A stretch of DNA of 64,000 bases from an uncultured Pelagibacteraceae bacterium (GTDB lineage: Bacteria > Pseudomonadota > Alphaproteobacteria > Pelagibacterales > Pelagibacteraceae), in the NCBI GenBank assembly GCA_902544135.1, contig CACCBF010000002.1, forward strand, positions 104,596-168,595. The letters run 5' to 3'. How positions within the stretch are numbered: the first letter of the stretch is position 1; the number at the start of each line of letters is the position of its first letter. Under the pieces are notes generated by a model. It was not told the DNA's origin and searched no databases. It saw nothing but the letters and a program-made list of their open reading frames with translations. This document shows positions 44,663 through 53,257 of this stretch, in pieces. The translations under genes and the position numbers were made by a program.

Positions 44663-45931
44663 TTAACTCCATTTTTTCTCAAACTTATGTCTTATTATTT
44701 GGGCAAATAAATTCATTATTATTAAAAAGCCAAGTAAGACCATTATACATGCCGAAACTTTTTCTACAAATCCCCTTTCAGCACTTTCAGCCCAAATATA
44801 AATTTGAACTGGTAAGCTTGCAGCAGGATCCATGGGTGATCCAGGTATCGTGTTAACAAAAGCAACCATTCCAATTAAAATTAAGGGTGCAGTTTCTCCT
44901 AAAGCTTGAGCTAAACCAATTATTGTTCCTGATAACGTGCCAGGCATAGAAAGAGGAACTGTATGATGCATTGTGGTTTGCATTCGACTTGCTCCCATAG
45001 CAAGTGCTGCCTCTCTTATACTTGGTGGAACTGCTTTTAAAGATGCTCTAGCAGCTATAATTATTGTTGGTAAAGTCATTAAGGACAAAGTGATACCTCC
45101 AACTAATGGGGTAGACCTTGGTAAATGAAATATAGCCAATAAAACTCCTAACCCTAATAGACCAAAAACTATAGATGGAACCGCTGCTAAGTTGTTTATA
45201 TTAACTTCAATAAAATCAGTAAATCTATTTTTAGGGGCAAATTCTTCAAGATAGATTGCAGCTAGAACCGCAACAGGAAAAGCTATCATTAAACAAACAA
45301 GTATAGAAAAAATTGAGCCCATAAATGAACTTGCTATTCCAGCTAGCTCAGCTTCTCTTGAGTCAGCATTTGTAAAAAAACTTATATTAAATTTACTTTC
45401 AACCTTACCATTTGCAACAAGTTGATCAAAAATTTTTAATTGATAATCGCTTACTCTTCTTTGGTCTTCAGGTAAATCTCTTGGATAATTTCCTTTAAAG
45501 ACTTGGTCTAAATCATCTGAAGCAGTTAGATAAACTTCCTTTGTTTTTCCTATTAAATTAGGGTCATTTAAAAGTTCATTTTTAATTTCTTTTTCAAAAA
45601 AATAAGACACCATTCTCTTCAATTCATTTTCTTGATCTTCATTGGCGTTTGGATCTAAATCAGCCATTGATTTTAATGCTATATCGTAATAATCAGCGTC
45701 CTGTAAATCTTCTTTAGAAGGATTTTGGTCTAACATCATTAATTCAGCATCGAAAGTTACTGGAACAATAAGCCATGTTTTTTGAAAAGCTGAATAGCCA
45801 GTTGAAAAAATTTTAAAAATAAAGATTGTTAAAAATAAAAGTGCCATAAAAATTGCACTCAGACCGTATAAGCGAAATCGCTGTTCAGCTTTATATCTTT
45901 TATTTAATAATTGTTCTTTATTTTTATTCAT
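44663..45931 (-). CDS. pstA: Phosphate ABC transporter permease PstA
   Basis: Second membrane subunit of the phosphate importer. 422 aa, longer than the ~290-aa E. coli protein because about 130 residues lie in a periplasmic insertion after the first helix, a feature I recall from alphaproteobacterial PstA. The permease core has [31 protein letters not shown] and the EAA-type loop [23 protein letters not shown], cited in parts. Overlaps pstC by 8 bases. Confidence 0.95.
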   Translation of the reverse strand: MNKNKEQLLNKRYKAEQRFRLYGLSAIFMALLFLTIFIFKIFSTGYSAFQKTWLIVPVTFDAELMMLDQNPSKEDLQDADYYDIALKSMADLDPNANEDQENELKRMVSYFFEKEIKNELLNDPNLIGKTKEVYLTASDDLDQVFKGNYPRDLPEDQRRVSDYQLKIFDQLVANGKVESKFNISFFTNADSREAELAGIASSFMGSIFSILVCLMIAFPVAVLAAIYLEEFAPKNRFTDFIEVNINNLAAVPSIVFGLLGLGVLLAIFHLPRSTPLVGGITLSLMTLPTIIIAARASLKAVPPSIREAALAMGASRMQTTMHHTVPLSMPGTLSGTIIGLAQALGETAPLILIGMVAFVNTIPGSPMDPAASLPVQIYIWAESAERGFVEKVSACIMVLLGFLIIMNLFAQIIRHKFEKKWS

Positions 45932-47309
45932 ATTTTTCTCTATATTTTTTAACTACTCTCAAGGCCACAATATTTAAACAAAGTGTTACTAAAAATAATG
46001 ACATACCTAAAGCAAAAGCAGCTTGCGTTTTTGGGTCGCCAAAAGCTTGGTCACCAATTAGAATAACTACAATTTGAGCTGTAATCGTTGAAGTAGACTC
46101 TAAAGGATTTAAAGTTAAATTAGCAGCTAAACCAGAGGCCATAACAACTATCATTGTTTCTCCAATAGCTCTTGAAACACCAAGTAAAATAGATCCAACT
46201 ATCCCCGGCAATGCCGCGGGAAAAATAACTCTCTTAATTGTTTCTGATTTAGTTGCTCCAATAGCGTAACTTCCATCTCTTAAACTTTGAGGCACACTTG
46301 TAATTACATCGTCACTTAAACTTGAAATAAATGGTATAATCATAATACCCATTACCCCTCCTGCTGCTAAAGCACTTTCAGCTGAAACTTCAAGACCCAT
46401 TGAAGTTCCTAATTCTTTCAAAAATGGTCCAACAGTTAGGGCAGCAAAAAAACCATAAACAACTGTTGGTATACCAGCTAAAATTTCAATTAATGGTTTT
46501 GCATATTGTCTAACTTTAGTTGATGCATATTCAGCTAAATAAATTCCACTCATTAATCCAATTGGGATAGCAACGCACATAGCAATAAATGCAATAAAAA
46601 AAGTACCTGCAAAAATAGGGACTGCTCCAAAAGTATCTGAATACATTGTCGGATCTAAAGCCTCAGAAGAATCTCTAACAAAAGCTTTTGCTGGATACCA
46701 GTGAGTTCCAAAGACAAAATCAAATAATGGAATTACTTTAAAAAAATCTATAGTTTGAAATATAAGTGAGAAAACTATTCCAACAGTAGTTAATATTGCA
46801 GCTAAAGAAGCTGTAAATAAAACTGCGTTCAAAAATTTTTCAACTGGTTCTCTTGTTCTAGAATTAGATGAAATTCTTTTATACGCATAAACAACAGAGG
46901 CAATAATTGCAGATAATACTATAACAACTTTTGAACTTTGAGCTATTGATCGAAGACTTAAATATTTTTCAGCTGAAGCTTCAATAAAAGGTGTAATTTC
47001 TCCAGTGAATTGCCCTCGAGACAATGCTTTTGATTTTTCGTATAATAAATTTAATTCATCATCAAGATAACCTTGATTTGAATAATCACTTAAGATTAAT
47101 AGTTTTACAATTGTGGGCTCAAAAATTGCCCATAATGAAAAAATTATAAAGGCTGGTATTGCACACCAGATTGCAAGATAATAACCATAAAATTGTGGTA
47201 ATGCGGTTAATCTTTTTTTTGTAGATTGAATTGTATATGCTTTTTTGCGTCCAAAATAATAGCTTGTGAAACCTAGAAGAACAATAAATGTAAATAATAT
47301 TAAGTTCAC
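45924..47309 (-). CDS. pstC: Phosphate ABC transporter permease PstC
   Basis: First membrane subunit of the phosphate importer. 461 aa with a long N-terminal insertion compared with the ~320-aa E. coli protein. PLIEILAGIPTVVYGFFA and DGSYAIGATKSETIKRVIFP are permease landmarks. Start is GTG at 47307-47309 with a strong Shine-Dalgarno (AAGGAG). A terminator lies between it and pstS upstream, so its expression depends on read-through or its own promoter. Confidence 0.95.
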   Translation of the reverse strand: MNLILFTFIVLLGFTSYYFGRKKAYTIQSTKKRLTALPQFYGYYLAIWCAIPAFIIFSLWAIFEPTIVKLLILSDYSNQGYLDDELNLLYEKSKALSRGQFTGEITPFIEASAEKYLSLRSIAQSSKVVIVLSAIIASVVYAYKRISSNSRTREPVEKFLNAVLFTASLAAILTTVGIVFSLIFQTIDFFKVIPLFDFVFGTHWYPAKAFVRDSSEALDPTMYSDTFGAVPIFAGTFFIAFIAMCVAIPIGLMSGIYLAEYASTKVRQYAKPLIEILAGIPTVVYGFFAALTVGPFLKELGTSMGLEVSAESALAAGGVMGIMIIPFISSLSDDVITSVPQSLRDGSYAIGATKSETIKRVIFPAALPGIVGSILLGVSRAIGETMIVVMASGLAANLTLNPLESTSTITAQIVVILIGDQAFGDPKTQAAFALGMSLFLVTLCLNIVALRVVKKYREKYE

Positions 47310-47344
47310 AGAATCTCCTTAAGTGAGGACTTTACTCTTTTTTT

Positions 47345-47376
47345 AAAAAAAAGGGGTCTAAAAAGACCCCCTTTTT
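47345..47376 (-). terminator. Intrinsic terminator between pstS and pstC
   Basis: GGGGTCT and AGACCCC form a perfect 7-bp stem with a short loop, extended by A and T runs on both sides; read on the minus strand the stem is followed by TTTTTTTT. It lies 25 bases after the pstS stop and 36 bases before the pstC start. It likely ends most transcripts after pstS and lets a fraction continue to pstC-A-B. Confidence 0.85.
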
Positions 47377-47400
47377 AATCATTTGTTAACTGAGGAATAA

Positions 47401-48432
47401 TTAATTACCCATAGCAACTAGCTTCGTAGCATTAGTTCTAGTTGTTTTATACAACTTAGAGTCTAATGGCACTAAACCAATGTCTGCTAAGTAACCCCCT
47501 TTTCCAATAGCTTTCTTAGTTGTGAATTCTTTCACAAACTCATGTAAGCCTGGAATTACTCCAACGTGTGCTTTTTTCACGTAGAAGAATAAAGGTCTAG
47601 CAACAGCATAACTGTAGTCTTGAATAGACTTTAATGACGGTTGTCCACCATCAATACTTGCTGCTTGCAATTTATCTTTTGCAGCTAAGAAATAACTGAA
47701 ACCAAAGAAACCAAACATTTCTTTATCTTGAGTTAATTTTTGGATGATTAAACTATCGTTTTCTCCAACTTCAATAGCAGCACCATCTTCTCTGTAAAGT
47801 TTTTGAGGTTTTTTGTATTTTTTATTTCCAGCTTCAAAACCAGCTTTATAAAGAGCTTTAGCTTCTTTAGTCATACCTTTTTTCATTACTAAAGAATTCC
47901 AAGCATCTCTAGTTCCTGATGTTCCTGGTGGGATCATCACTGAAATTTTTTGTTTTGGTAAGCTAGGGTCAATTTGGTCCCAAGTTTTATAAATATTTGG
48001 AACTAATTTACCATCAACAACTGTATGAGCAGCAAGTGCTAAATATAATTGTTCTTTAGTAAAGTTTACTGGTTTTGCATCTTTGCTGTAAGCTAATGTA
48101 ATACCATCGTTACCAATTACGATCTCAACGATATCATTAACACCATTTTTCTTACATAGAGCTTTTTCTTTATCTTTCATAGCTCTTGATGCATTTGTAA
48201 TATCTGGATGTTGTTCACCTACACCAGCACAGAATAGTTTAGCTCCACCACCAGTACCAGTAGACTCGATTACAGGAGTTTTAAATCCTGAACCGCCAAA
48301 TCTTTCAGCAACAACTGTTGCATAAGGGAATACTGTAGAAGAACCAACTATCTTAATTTGATCTCTTGCTTGAGCAACAGTTGCAATTGAAAGTGCAACT
48401 AAAGAAGCAATTACTATAGTTAGTTTTTTCAT
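47401..48432 (-). CDS. pstS: Phosphate-binding protein PstS
   Basis: Periplasmic receptor for phosphate. 343 aa. Signal peptide 1-22 ending AQA-R. IKIVGSSTVFPYATVVAERF is the family opening (phosphate-binding Ser/Thr), ESTGTGGGAKLFC and IPPGTSGTRDAWN the further binding loops. It has fewer AT-rich codons than its neighbours by eye, as expected for a very highly expressed SAR11 binding protein. SD AAAGGA before ATG 48430-48432. Three 11-bp-spaced repeats about 70 bases upstream form a likely Pho box; a terminator follows. Confidence 0.96.
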   Translation of the reverse strand: MKKLTIVIASLVALSIATVAQARDQIKIVGSSTVFPYATVVAERFGGSGFKTPVIESTGTGGGAKLFCAGVGEQHPDITNASRAMKDKEKALCKKNGVNDIVEIVIGNDGITLAYSKDAKPVNFTKEQLYLALAAHTVVDGKLVPNIYKTWDQIDPSLPKQKISVMIPPGTSGTRDAWNSLVMKKGMTKEAKALYKAGFEAGNKKYKKPQKLYREDGAAIEVGENDSLIIQKLTQDKEMFGFFGFSYFLAAKDKLQAASIDGGQPSLKSIQDYSYAVARPLFFYVKKAHVGVIPGLHEFVKEFTTKKAIGKGGYLADIGLVPLDSKLYKTTRTNATKLVAMGN

Positions 48433-48501
48433 TATCTTTAATCCTTTCGTTATTTATTAATTAAAAGATGATTGACTCGTATAAATTTATTGAATCTTTA
48501 A

Positions 48502-48530
48502 TATTACAGAATTGTTACACTTTTGTTAAA
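48502..48530 (-). promoter_or_regulatory. Putative PhoB-binding site upstream of pstS
   Basis: On the plus strand TATTACA, TGTTACA and TGTTAAA start at 48502, 48513 and 48524, exactly 11 bases apart, with four-base spacers. PhoB boxes are direct 7-base repeats spaced by 11 (consensus CTGTCAT/TGTAACA-like). The block ends about 70 bases before pstS, and TTATAC some 20 bases downstream could be the -10. Confidence 0.65.
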
Positions 48531-48541
48531 AAGGTAACTTT

Positions 48542-49150
48542 TTAGTTGTATTTTTTTGATATAATTATTTGATCAATATCAGTTTCTAAGCCACCAATAC
48601 ATGAAACAGGGTTTACCTGTTCATTAAGAGCTAGTTCTTTGGTTGGACGTAAAGTTATTTCTAGTTTTACTAAGTTTACTAATTCCTCTCTAATTTCTTC
48701 ATCATATCTCCAGCTTGGCCATGAACTTGGGGTTGAAAATATAGAGGTTAAATAGCTTGTAGCCATAGTATATCTATAATTACTCAAATTTTCATTCCTC
48801 AATAAAAAATCTCTTACAGAATTAAAAATATTCCTACATCTAAAAGAATCTGAAAAATAATTTTCCTTCTTGAGATTTCTATTCATAGGAACAGAAACAA
48901 TTAAATCAATTGAATTTTTAGAATACGAGGTAACTACGTCTGTATAAAATTCAGCTTCAGTAACTTCTAAATGATCTTTAATAGAAGGATATGAAGTTTT
49001 CAAATCTGCCTCTAATCTAAAAATTCCAATATCAAAAACTGTAAGTTGCTGATTTCTTAATAATGTTGTGATATCTTTAGAAAAAACACTTGTTGTTATA
49101 GAGCTTAATAAAAAAGCAAAAATCAAAATATTTTTAAATATTTTAACCAT
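48542..49150 (-). CDS. Secreted protein of unknown function in Pho cluster
   Basis: 202 aa. Signal peptide 1-24 (IFAFLLSSITTSVFS-K). The mature part has TVFDIGIFRLEADLK and VTEAEFYTDVVTSYS, and two Cys (FRCRNIF and VSCIGGL) that may form a disulfide. No domain I recognise. It lies between phoR and pstS, with 90 bases upstream and 109 downstream, in the same direction, so phosphate starvation is its likely condition of expression. A single TGTTAAA half-site lies at 49194-49200 upstream. Function unknown; a periplasmic phosphate-related role is only inferred from position. Confidence 0.8.
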   Translation of the reverse strand: MVKIFKNILIFAFLLSSITTSVFSKDITTLLRNQQLTVFDIGIFRLEADLKTSYPSIKDHLEVTEAEFYTDVVTSYSKNSIDLIVSVPMNRNLKKENYFSDSFRCRNIFNSVRDFLLRNENLSNYRYTMATSYLTSIFSTPSSWPSWRYDEEIREELVNLVKLEITLRPTKELALNEQVNPVSCIGGLETDIDQIIISKKYN

Positions 49151-49240
49151 ATAAAAAATTAATTAAAAGATTAACATTAATCAAGTAAAGAATTGTTAAA
49201 AAAACCTTCTAAAACTATTACAATATAATATTTTTTAAAT

Positions 49241-50386
49241 TTAAGTTTTCGCTGGTAAATAAATTTGAATTTCAGTTCCTTGGTTTTCCTCACTTAGAAT
49301 CTCATAGTGTCCACGATGTTGAGTAACTATATGTTTAACAATAGCTAATCCTAAACCGGTTCCACCAACCTTGTTACTTTGTTCAAGATCTACCCTAAAA
49401 AATCTTTCTGTAATTCTAGAAATATATCTTTGAGGAATGCCAACACCTTCGTCTTTAATACTGATCATAAAATTTTTTTCTAACAATTTACCATCGCTAA
49501 TTTTGCTTGATATAAAAATAGACTTATTTTCCTTTGAATACTTAATTGCATTATCTAAAAGATTAGAAAAAACAGTTTGTAATTTTTTTTCATCTCCAAT
49601 AACAACTGTTGGATTGGCGAGAGATAAATTAATATTTAATTTCTTTCTTTTTAAAACAATCTCAAAATTACTGATGATTGTTTTGAAAAGATCATTTATA
49701 TCAACTAAAGAGTTTGGCCTTATGTGTTCTTCTAATTCAATTCTTGTGAGTATTAAAAGATCATTAATTAAATTTTCCATTCTATTTGATTGATCAGTCA
49801 TTATTTTCATAAATTTTTTTTTAGCCTTTTCATCATCAGACGCTGGGCCCTCAATTGTTTCTAGTGATCCTTTGATTACCATTAAAGGTGTTCTTAATTC
49901 ATGGCTTACATTTGCTACAAAATCAGTTTTAAATTTTTGTGCTTTTGTAATTTCAGTAAAATCTTTTAAAAATAACACAACAGAGTCTGGTTCAGTAAAC
50001 AAATGAGTTGGGCCAGGAATAATATAAATTTTATAGAATTGATATGATGGGAGGTCTATTTCAATGTCAATATTTTTTGTTTTATTTTCAACAATAGCTT
50101 TTTCAATATTTTCTATTAATTCTGGTTTTCGAATTATAGAAGATATGTTTTTATCAATTAAATTACTTCCAAATCTTTTTAATGCACTTGGATTGGCATA
50201 TTTAATTATGTTAAATTTATTTAATGCAAAAAATTGATCCTCAAGCTCATCAATAATTACTCTTTTGGTTTTTTCCTCTCTTTTATTAATTATTGTAGCA
50301 GTATTTATTGATTTGTTTTTTTTTTGATTAAGTAAATAGAGGAGATAAATTATAACAACTATAAGTAGAATGATGAAATATTCCAT
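49241..50386 (-). CDS. phoR: Phosphate regulon sensor kinase
   Basis: Membrane histidine kinase partner of PhoB. 381 aa. One N-terminal helix (IILLIVVIIYLLYLL), a PAS domain (about 50-145), the H-box FVANVSHELRTPL with H162, N-box DNAIKYSKENK, G1 DEGVGIPQ and G2 GGTGLGLAIVKHI. Short periplasmic part, as in PhoR in general. It precedes the unknown secreted protein and pstS; phoB lies at the far end of the cluster. Confidence 0.92.
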   Translation of the reverse strand: MEYFIILLIVVIIYLLYLLNQKKNKSINTATIINKREEKTKRVIIDELEDQFFALNKFNIIKYANPSALKRFGSNLIDKNISSIIRKPELIENIEKAIVENKTKNIDIEIDLPSYQFYKIYIIPGPTHLFTEPDSVVLFLKDFTEITKAQKFKTDFVANVSHELRTPLMVIKGSLETIEGPASDDEKAKKKFMKIMTDQSNRMENLINDLLILTRIELEEHIRPNSLVDINDLFKTIISNFEIVLKRKKLNINLSLANPTVVIGDEKKLQTVFSNLLDNAIKYSKENKSIFISSKISDGKLLEKNFMISIKDEGVGIPQRYISRITERFFRVDLEQSNKVGGTGLGLAIVKHIVTQHRGHYEILSEENQGTEIQIYLPAKT

Positions 50387-50404
50387 AAATTTAGACGGCT
50401 TAAT

Positions 50405-50432
50405 TTTGCATCATTAAACTTTTTAATGCAAA
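50405..50432 (-). terminator. Weak hairpin between agt and phoR
   Basis: TTTGCAT and ATGCAAA form a 7-bp stem whose inner part (TAAA/TTTA) can extend it with a small bulge. It lies 20-47 bases after the glycosyltransferase stop and before the phoR start. It has no strong T run, so termination is uncertain. Confidence 0.35.
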
Positions 50433-50451
50433 TAAATTAAGGAAAAATTAA

Positions 50452-51459
50452 CTAATGATTTGGTGAAATATTGTTAAAAAATATTTTTGCTGTTTCTTCC
50501 CAAGTGAATTTTTTTGCAAATTCAAGACAATCATTTCTATTAACTTTCAAAGCTTTATGAGCTGAAACTTTAAGATCATTATCTAAACAATTTATTTTGG
50601 AACCCTCAAATATATCTTTAGGACCTGGAACAGGATAAGCAGCTACAGGTGTTCCGCAATTTAAAGACTCACAAACTACAATTCCAAATGTATCTGTTTT
50701 ACTTGGAAATACAAAAACATCGGAAGATGCAAAATGAGACGCTAATTCACCGTTTGTTTTTTCTCCTAAAAAAATATCTTTAGGAAATTCTTTTTTTAAT
50801 TTTTTTAAATCAGGTCCCTTTCCTATTATCATTTTTGTACCCTCTAAATCACATTCTAAAAAAGCTCTTATGTTTTTTTCAACTGCAACTCTTCCAACAT
50901 AAATCCAAATCGGTCTTTTATGTGGTAAATCAATTTTTTTCGGACTCTTAAAAGCTCCATGATTGCCTCCTCTTGTCCAAGTAATCATTTTATTATTATC
51001 TATACCTATATCGATTAATTCTTTTCTCATAGATTCTGTTGTTACTAAGATTCTCTCAGCCTTGTTATGAAAGTTTGCTAAGAATTTTTCAGCCCATTTT
51101 GCAGGTATAATAGGAAAGTAAAGCTTAAGATATTTATCAAATCTTGTATGAAAACTTGTGGTAAACTTTAGTTTATTCTTCAAACAATATCTTCTTGCCA
51201 TAGTCCCTATAGGACCTTCAGTAGCTATATGAATTGCATCAGGTTTTATTTTCTTTATTAAGCTACCAACTCTTGGCCAAACATTAATAGATATTCTAAT
51301 TTCATTATATTTTGGCATCGGAAAAGTTAAAAATAATTCTGGTGTGATATATTCTATTCTATGACCTTGTTCTTTTAAAATTTTACCTGTTTCATGCAAG
51401 GTTCTTACAACACCATTTACTTGTGGAAAATATGCATCTGTTGCGATTAAAATTTTCAT
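50452..51459 (-). CDS. agt: GT4 glycosyltransferase, Agt-like diacylglycerol glycosyltransferase
   Basis: 335 aa, GT-B fold. The N-terminal MKILIATDAYFPQVNGVVRT and the C-terminal donor site ESLNCGTPVAAYPVPGPKDI, with preceding FPSKTDTFGIVVCE (E-x7-E-like), place it in GT4. Together with the upstream PlcP-like phosphoesterase it matches the plcP-agt pair by which SAR11 and other marine bacteria replace phospholipids with glycolipids when phosphate is scarce (established). Acceptor diacylglycerol and sugar donor are inferred from this context. Starts 3 bases after plcP ends. Confidence 0.85.
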   Translation of the reverse strand: MKILIATDAYFPQVNGVVRTLHETGKILKEQGHRIEYITPELFLTFPMPKYNEIRISINVWPRVGSLIKKIKPDAIHIATEGPIGTMARRYCLKNKLKFTTSFHTRFDKYLKLYFPIIPAKWAEKFLANFHNKAERILVTTESMRKELIDIGIDNNKMITWTRGGNHGAFKSPKKIDLPHKRPIWIYVGRVAVEKNIRAFLECDLEGTKMIIGKGPDLKKLKKEFPKDIFLGEKTNGELASHFASSDVFVFPSKTDTFGIVVCESLNCGTPVAAYPVPGPKDIFEGSKINCLDNDLKVSAHKALKVNRNDCLEFAKKFTWEETAKIFFNNISPNH

Positions 51460-51462
51460 TAA

Positions 51463-52275
51463 TTAGGAAGCTTTTTTTAAGTCTTCATTTTTAATAGGTT
51501 TAATTATTTCTTGAGTGTCTAAATATTGTTCTCTTATTTTATCCCAATATAATATTTCAAAGCTACCATCGTAATTTTCGGCTAATGCAGTGCAAGATTC
51601 TACCCAGTCTCCACAATTTAAATAATTGACCCCATTAAAATCTCTATCCTCAGCATGATGGATATGGCCACAAATTATTCCATCAAATTTTTTTCTTTTT
51701 GCATAATCTGAGAGTGTTTTTTCATATTCACCAATATATTTGACGGCGTTCTTAACCTTATATTTTAAATATTTTGCAAGAGACCAATATTCTTTTCCTC
51801 TCAACCTTCTAAAGAAATTAATTATTACATTTATTTGTAACAATAAATTGTAAGCTATTGATCCAAGTTTAGATAGCCATTTAGCATGTTTCATAACACC
51901 ATCCCAAGCATCACCATGAACAACAACATATTTTTTTCCAGCATTTGTCTCATGAATAACTCTATTAACCATATGGATGTCACCAAAATTCATTGGAATA
52001 AATTTTCTTAACATTTCATCATGGTTGCCCATAATATAGAAAACTTTAGTGCCATGTCTTGCTTTTCTTAAAATTTTTTGGATTACATCATTATGTTCTT
52101 GAGGCCAAAAAAAACTTTTTTGCATTTCCCAGACATCTATAATGTCTCCTACAAGATAAAGATTTTCAGATCTTGAGTTTTTAAAAAACTCTAAAAGTTT
52201 TTTCGCCTGACAACCCTTGGTACCCAAATGCACATCAGAAATAAAAATGCTTTTGTATTTAAGTATGTTAGGCAT
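51463..52275 (-). CDS. plcP: Metallophosphoesterase, PlcP-like phospholipase C
   Basis: 270 aa, calcineurin-like fold. Metal-binding motifs in order: ISDVHLG (residues ~12-18), GDIIDVW, GNHDE, VHGDAWD, and GHIHH. It resembles LpxH-type enzymes, but position next to an Agt-like glycosyltransferase inside a phosphate cluster points to PlcP, which cleaves phospholipid head groups to give diacylglycerol. A candidate Pho box lies 61-78 bases upstream. C-terminus is Lys-rich (PIKNEDLKKAS). Confidence 0.85.
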   Translation of the reverse strand: MPNILKYKSIFISDVHLGTKGCQAKKLLEFFKNSRSENLYLVGDIIDVWEMQKSFFWPQEHNDVIQKILRKARHGTKVFYIMGNHDEMLRKFIPMNFGDIHMVNRVIHETNAGKKYVVVHGDAWDGVMKHAKWLSKLGSIAYNLLLQINVIINFFRRLRGKEYWSLAKYLKYKVKNAVKYIGEYEKTLSDYAKRKKFDGIICGHIHHAEDRDFNGVNYLNCGDWVESCTALAENYDGSFEILYWDKIREQYLDTQEIIKPIKNEDLKKAS

Positions 52276-52335
52276 TTAAAGGCTATATTTTAATACAACT
52301 GTAACACGAATCATGTATTTCTTATCTCATTTAAA

Positions 52336-52353
52336 TGTTACAAATTTGTTAAA
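52336..52353. promoter_or_regulatory. Putative PhoB-binding site between plcP and lipid kinase
   Basis: TGTTACA-AATT-TGTTAAA, two 7-base repeats 11 bases apart, the same pair and spacing as at 48513-48530 before pstS. It lies 61 bases before plcP on the minus strand and 20 before the lipid-kinase ATG on the plus strand, so it is better placed to drive plcP-agt. A further TGTAACA occurs at 52300-52306. Confidence 0.6.
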
Positions 52354-52372
52354 AATTTTTTAAGGATTAATT

Positions 52373-53257
52373 ATGTTCTATTGTTTAATTTACAATCAAA
52401 ACTCTTCCTCTGGAAGAAAATCAAAATTCATAAATAGGGTTTTATCTAAGTTAAAAGAAAATAATTCAGTAGAATACTTTGAGACCAAAACAATAAATCA
52501 AGCTAAGAAAATTTTTAAAAACTTTAATCAAAAAAATTATGATCGATTAATAGTTGCTGGTGGAGATGGATCTGTTTCTTTTGCAATTAATGAATTAATA
52601 AAGAATGATTTTAATTTTAAAGACGATTTTGCTATAGGCTATATACCTGCTGGGACTGCAAATTTATTGCAAGCTGAATTATCAATGAATAAAAAGATTG
52701 ATGATATAGTCAATGTATTGATTTCTAATAATTATAAATCCTCTAATCTTGTAAAAATTAACGAGAATTATTTCTTTTTAATGGCTGGTATAGGATGGGA
52801 TGCAAAAATTGTTCATTCAATTAATTCAAAAATTAAAAAAATTCTTGGAAAAGTGATATTTGGTATCAAAGGTTTTCAATATTTCTTGTTTATGAATAAT
52901 AAAAAATTAAATGTTACTTTTGATGGACAATTTTATCAAGCAGACTGGATATTATCTTCAAATACCAAATATTACGCTGGACATCATAAAATAAATAAAA
53001 CAAATATTTTTGAAAATAAAATAGTCACATATATATTTAAGGATTTAACTAGGATCAATTTATTATATTCTATATTTTTAATAATTCTTAATGGTGATTT
53101 AAGTAAAAATAAAAATGTTATTACTACTTATTCACAAAACATTACAATTGATGGAAATGATTTGATACCTGTTCAAATTGATGGAGATAATTTTGGTTCA
53201 TATAAAAAAATTCATTTAAATCTATCAAATAAAAAAGTGAATTTTCTTGTAAAATAA
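52373..53257 (+). CDS. Diacylglycerol/lipid kinase family protein
   Basis: 294 aa of the DAGK catalytic fold (YegS/BmrU-like). NQNSSSGRKSK opens it, the ATP loop is GGDGSVSFAINEL at 63-75, followed by YIPAGTANLLQAEL, and the C-terminal domain ends with VQIDGDNFG, the family's second conserved block. It would phosphorylate diacylglycerol or a related lipid. In the divergent plcP-agt context it could recycle the diacylglycerol released by PlcP, or act in re-making phospholipid. SD TTAAGGATT before the ATG. Confidence 0.85.
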   Translation: MFYCLIYNQNSSSGRKSKFINRVLSKLKENNSVEYFETKTINQAKKIFKNFNQKNYDRLIVAGGDGSVSFAINELIKNDFNFKDDFAIGYIPAGTANLLQAELSMNKKIDDIVNVLISNNYKSSNLVKINENYFFLMAGIGWDAKIVHSINSKIKKILGKVIFGIKGFQYFLFMNNKKLNVTFDGQFYQADWILSSNTKYYAGHHKINKTNIFENKIVTYIFKDLTRINLLYSIFLIILNGDLSKNKNVITTYSQNITIDGNDLIPVQIDGDNFGSYKKIHLNLSNKKVNFLVK

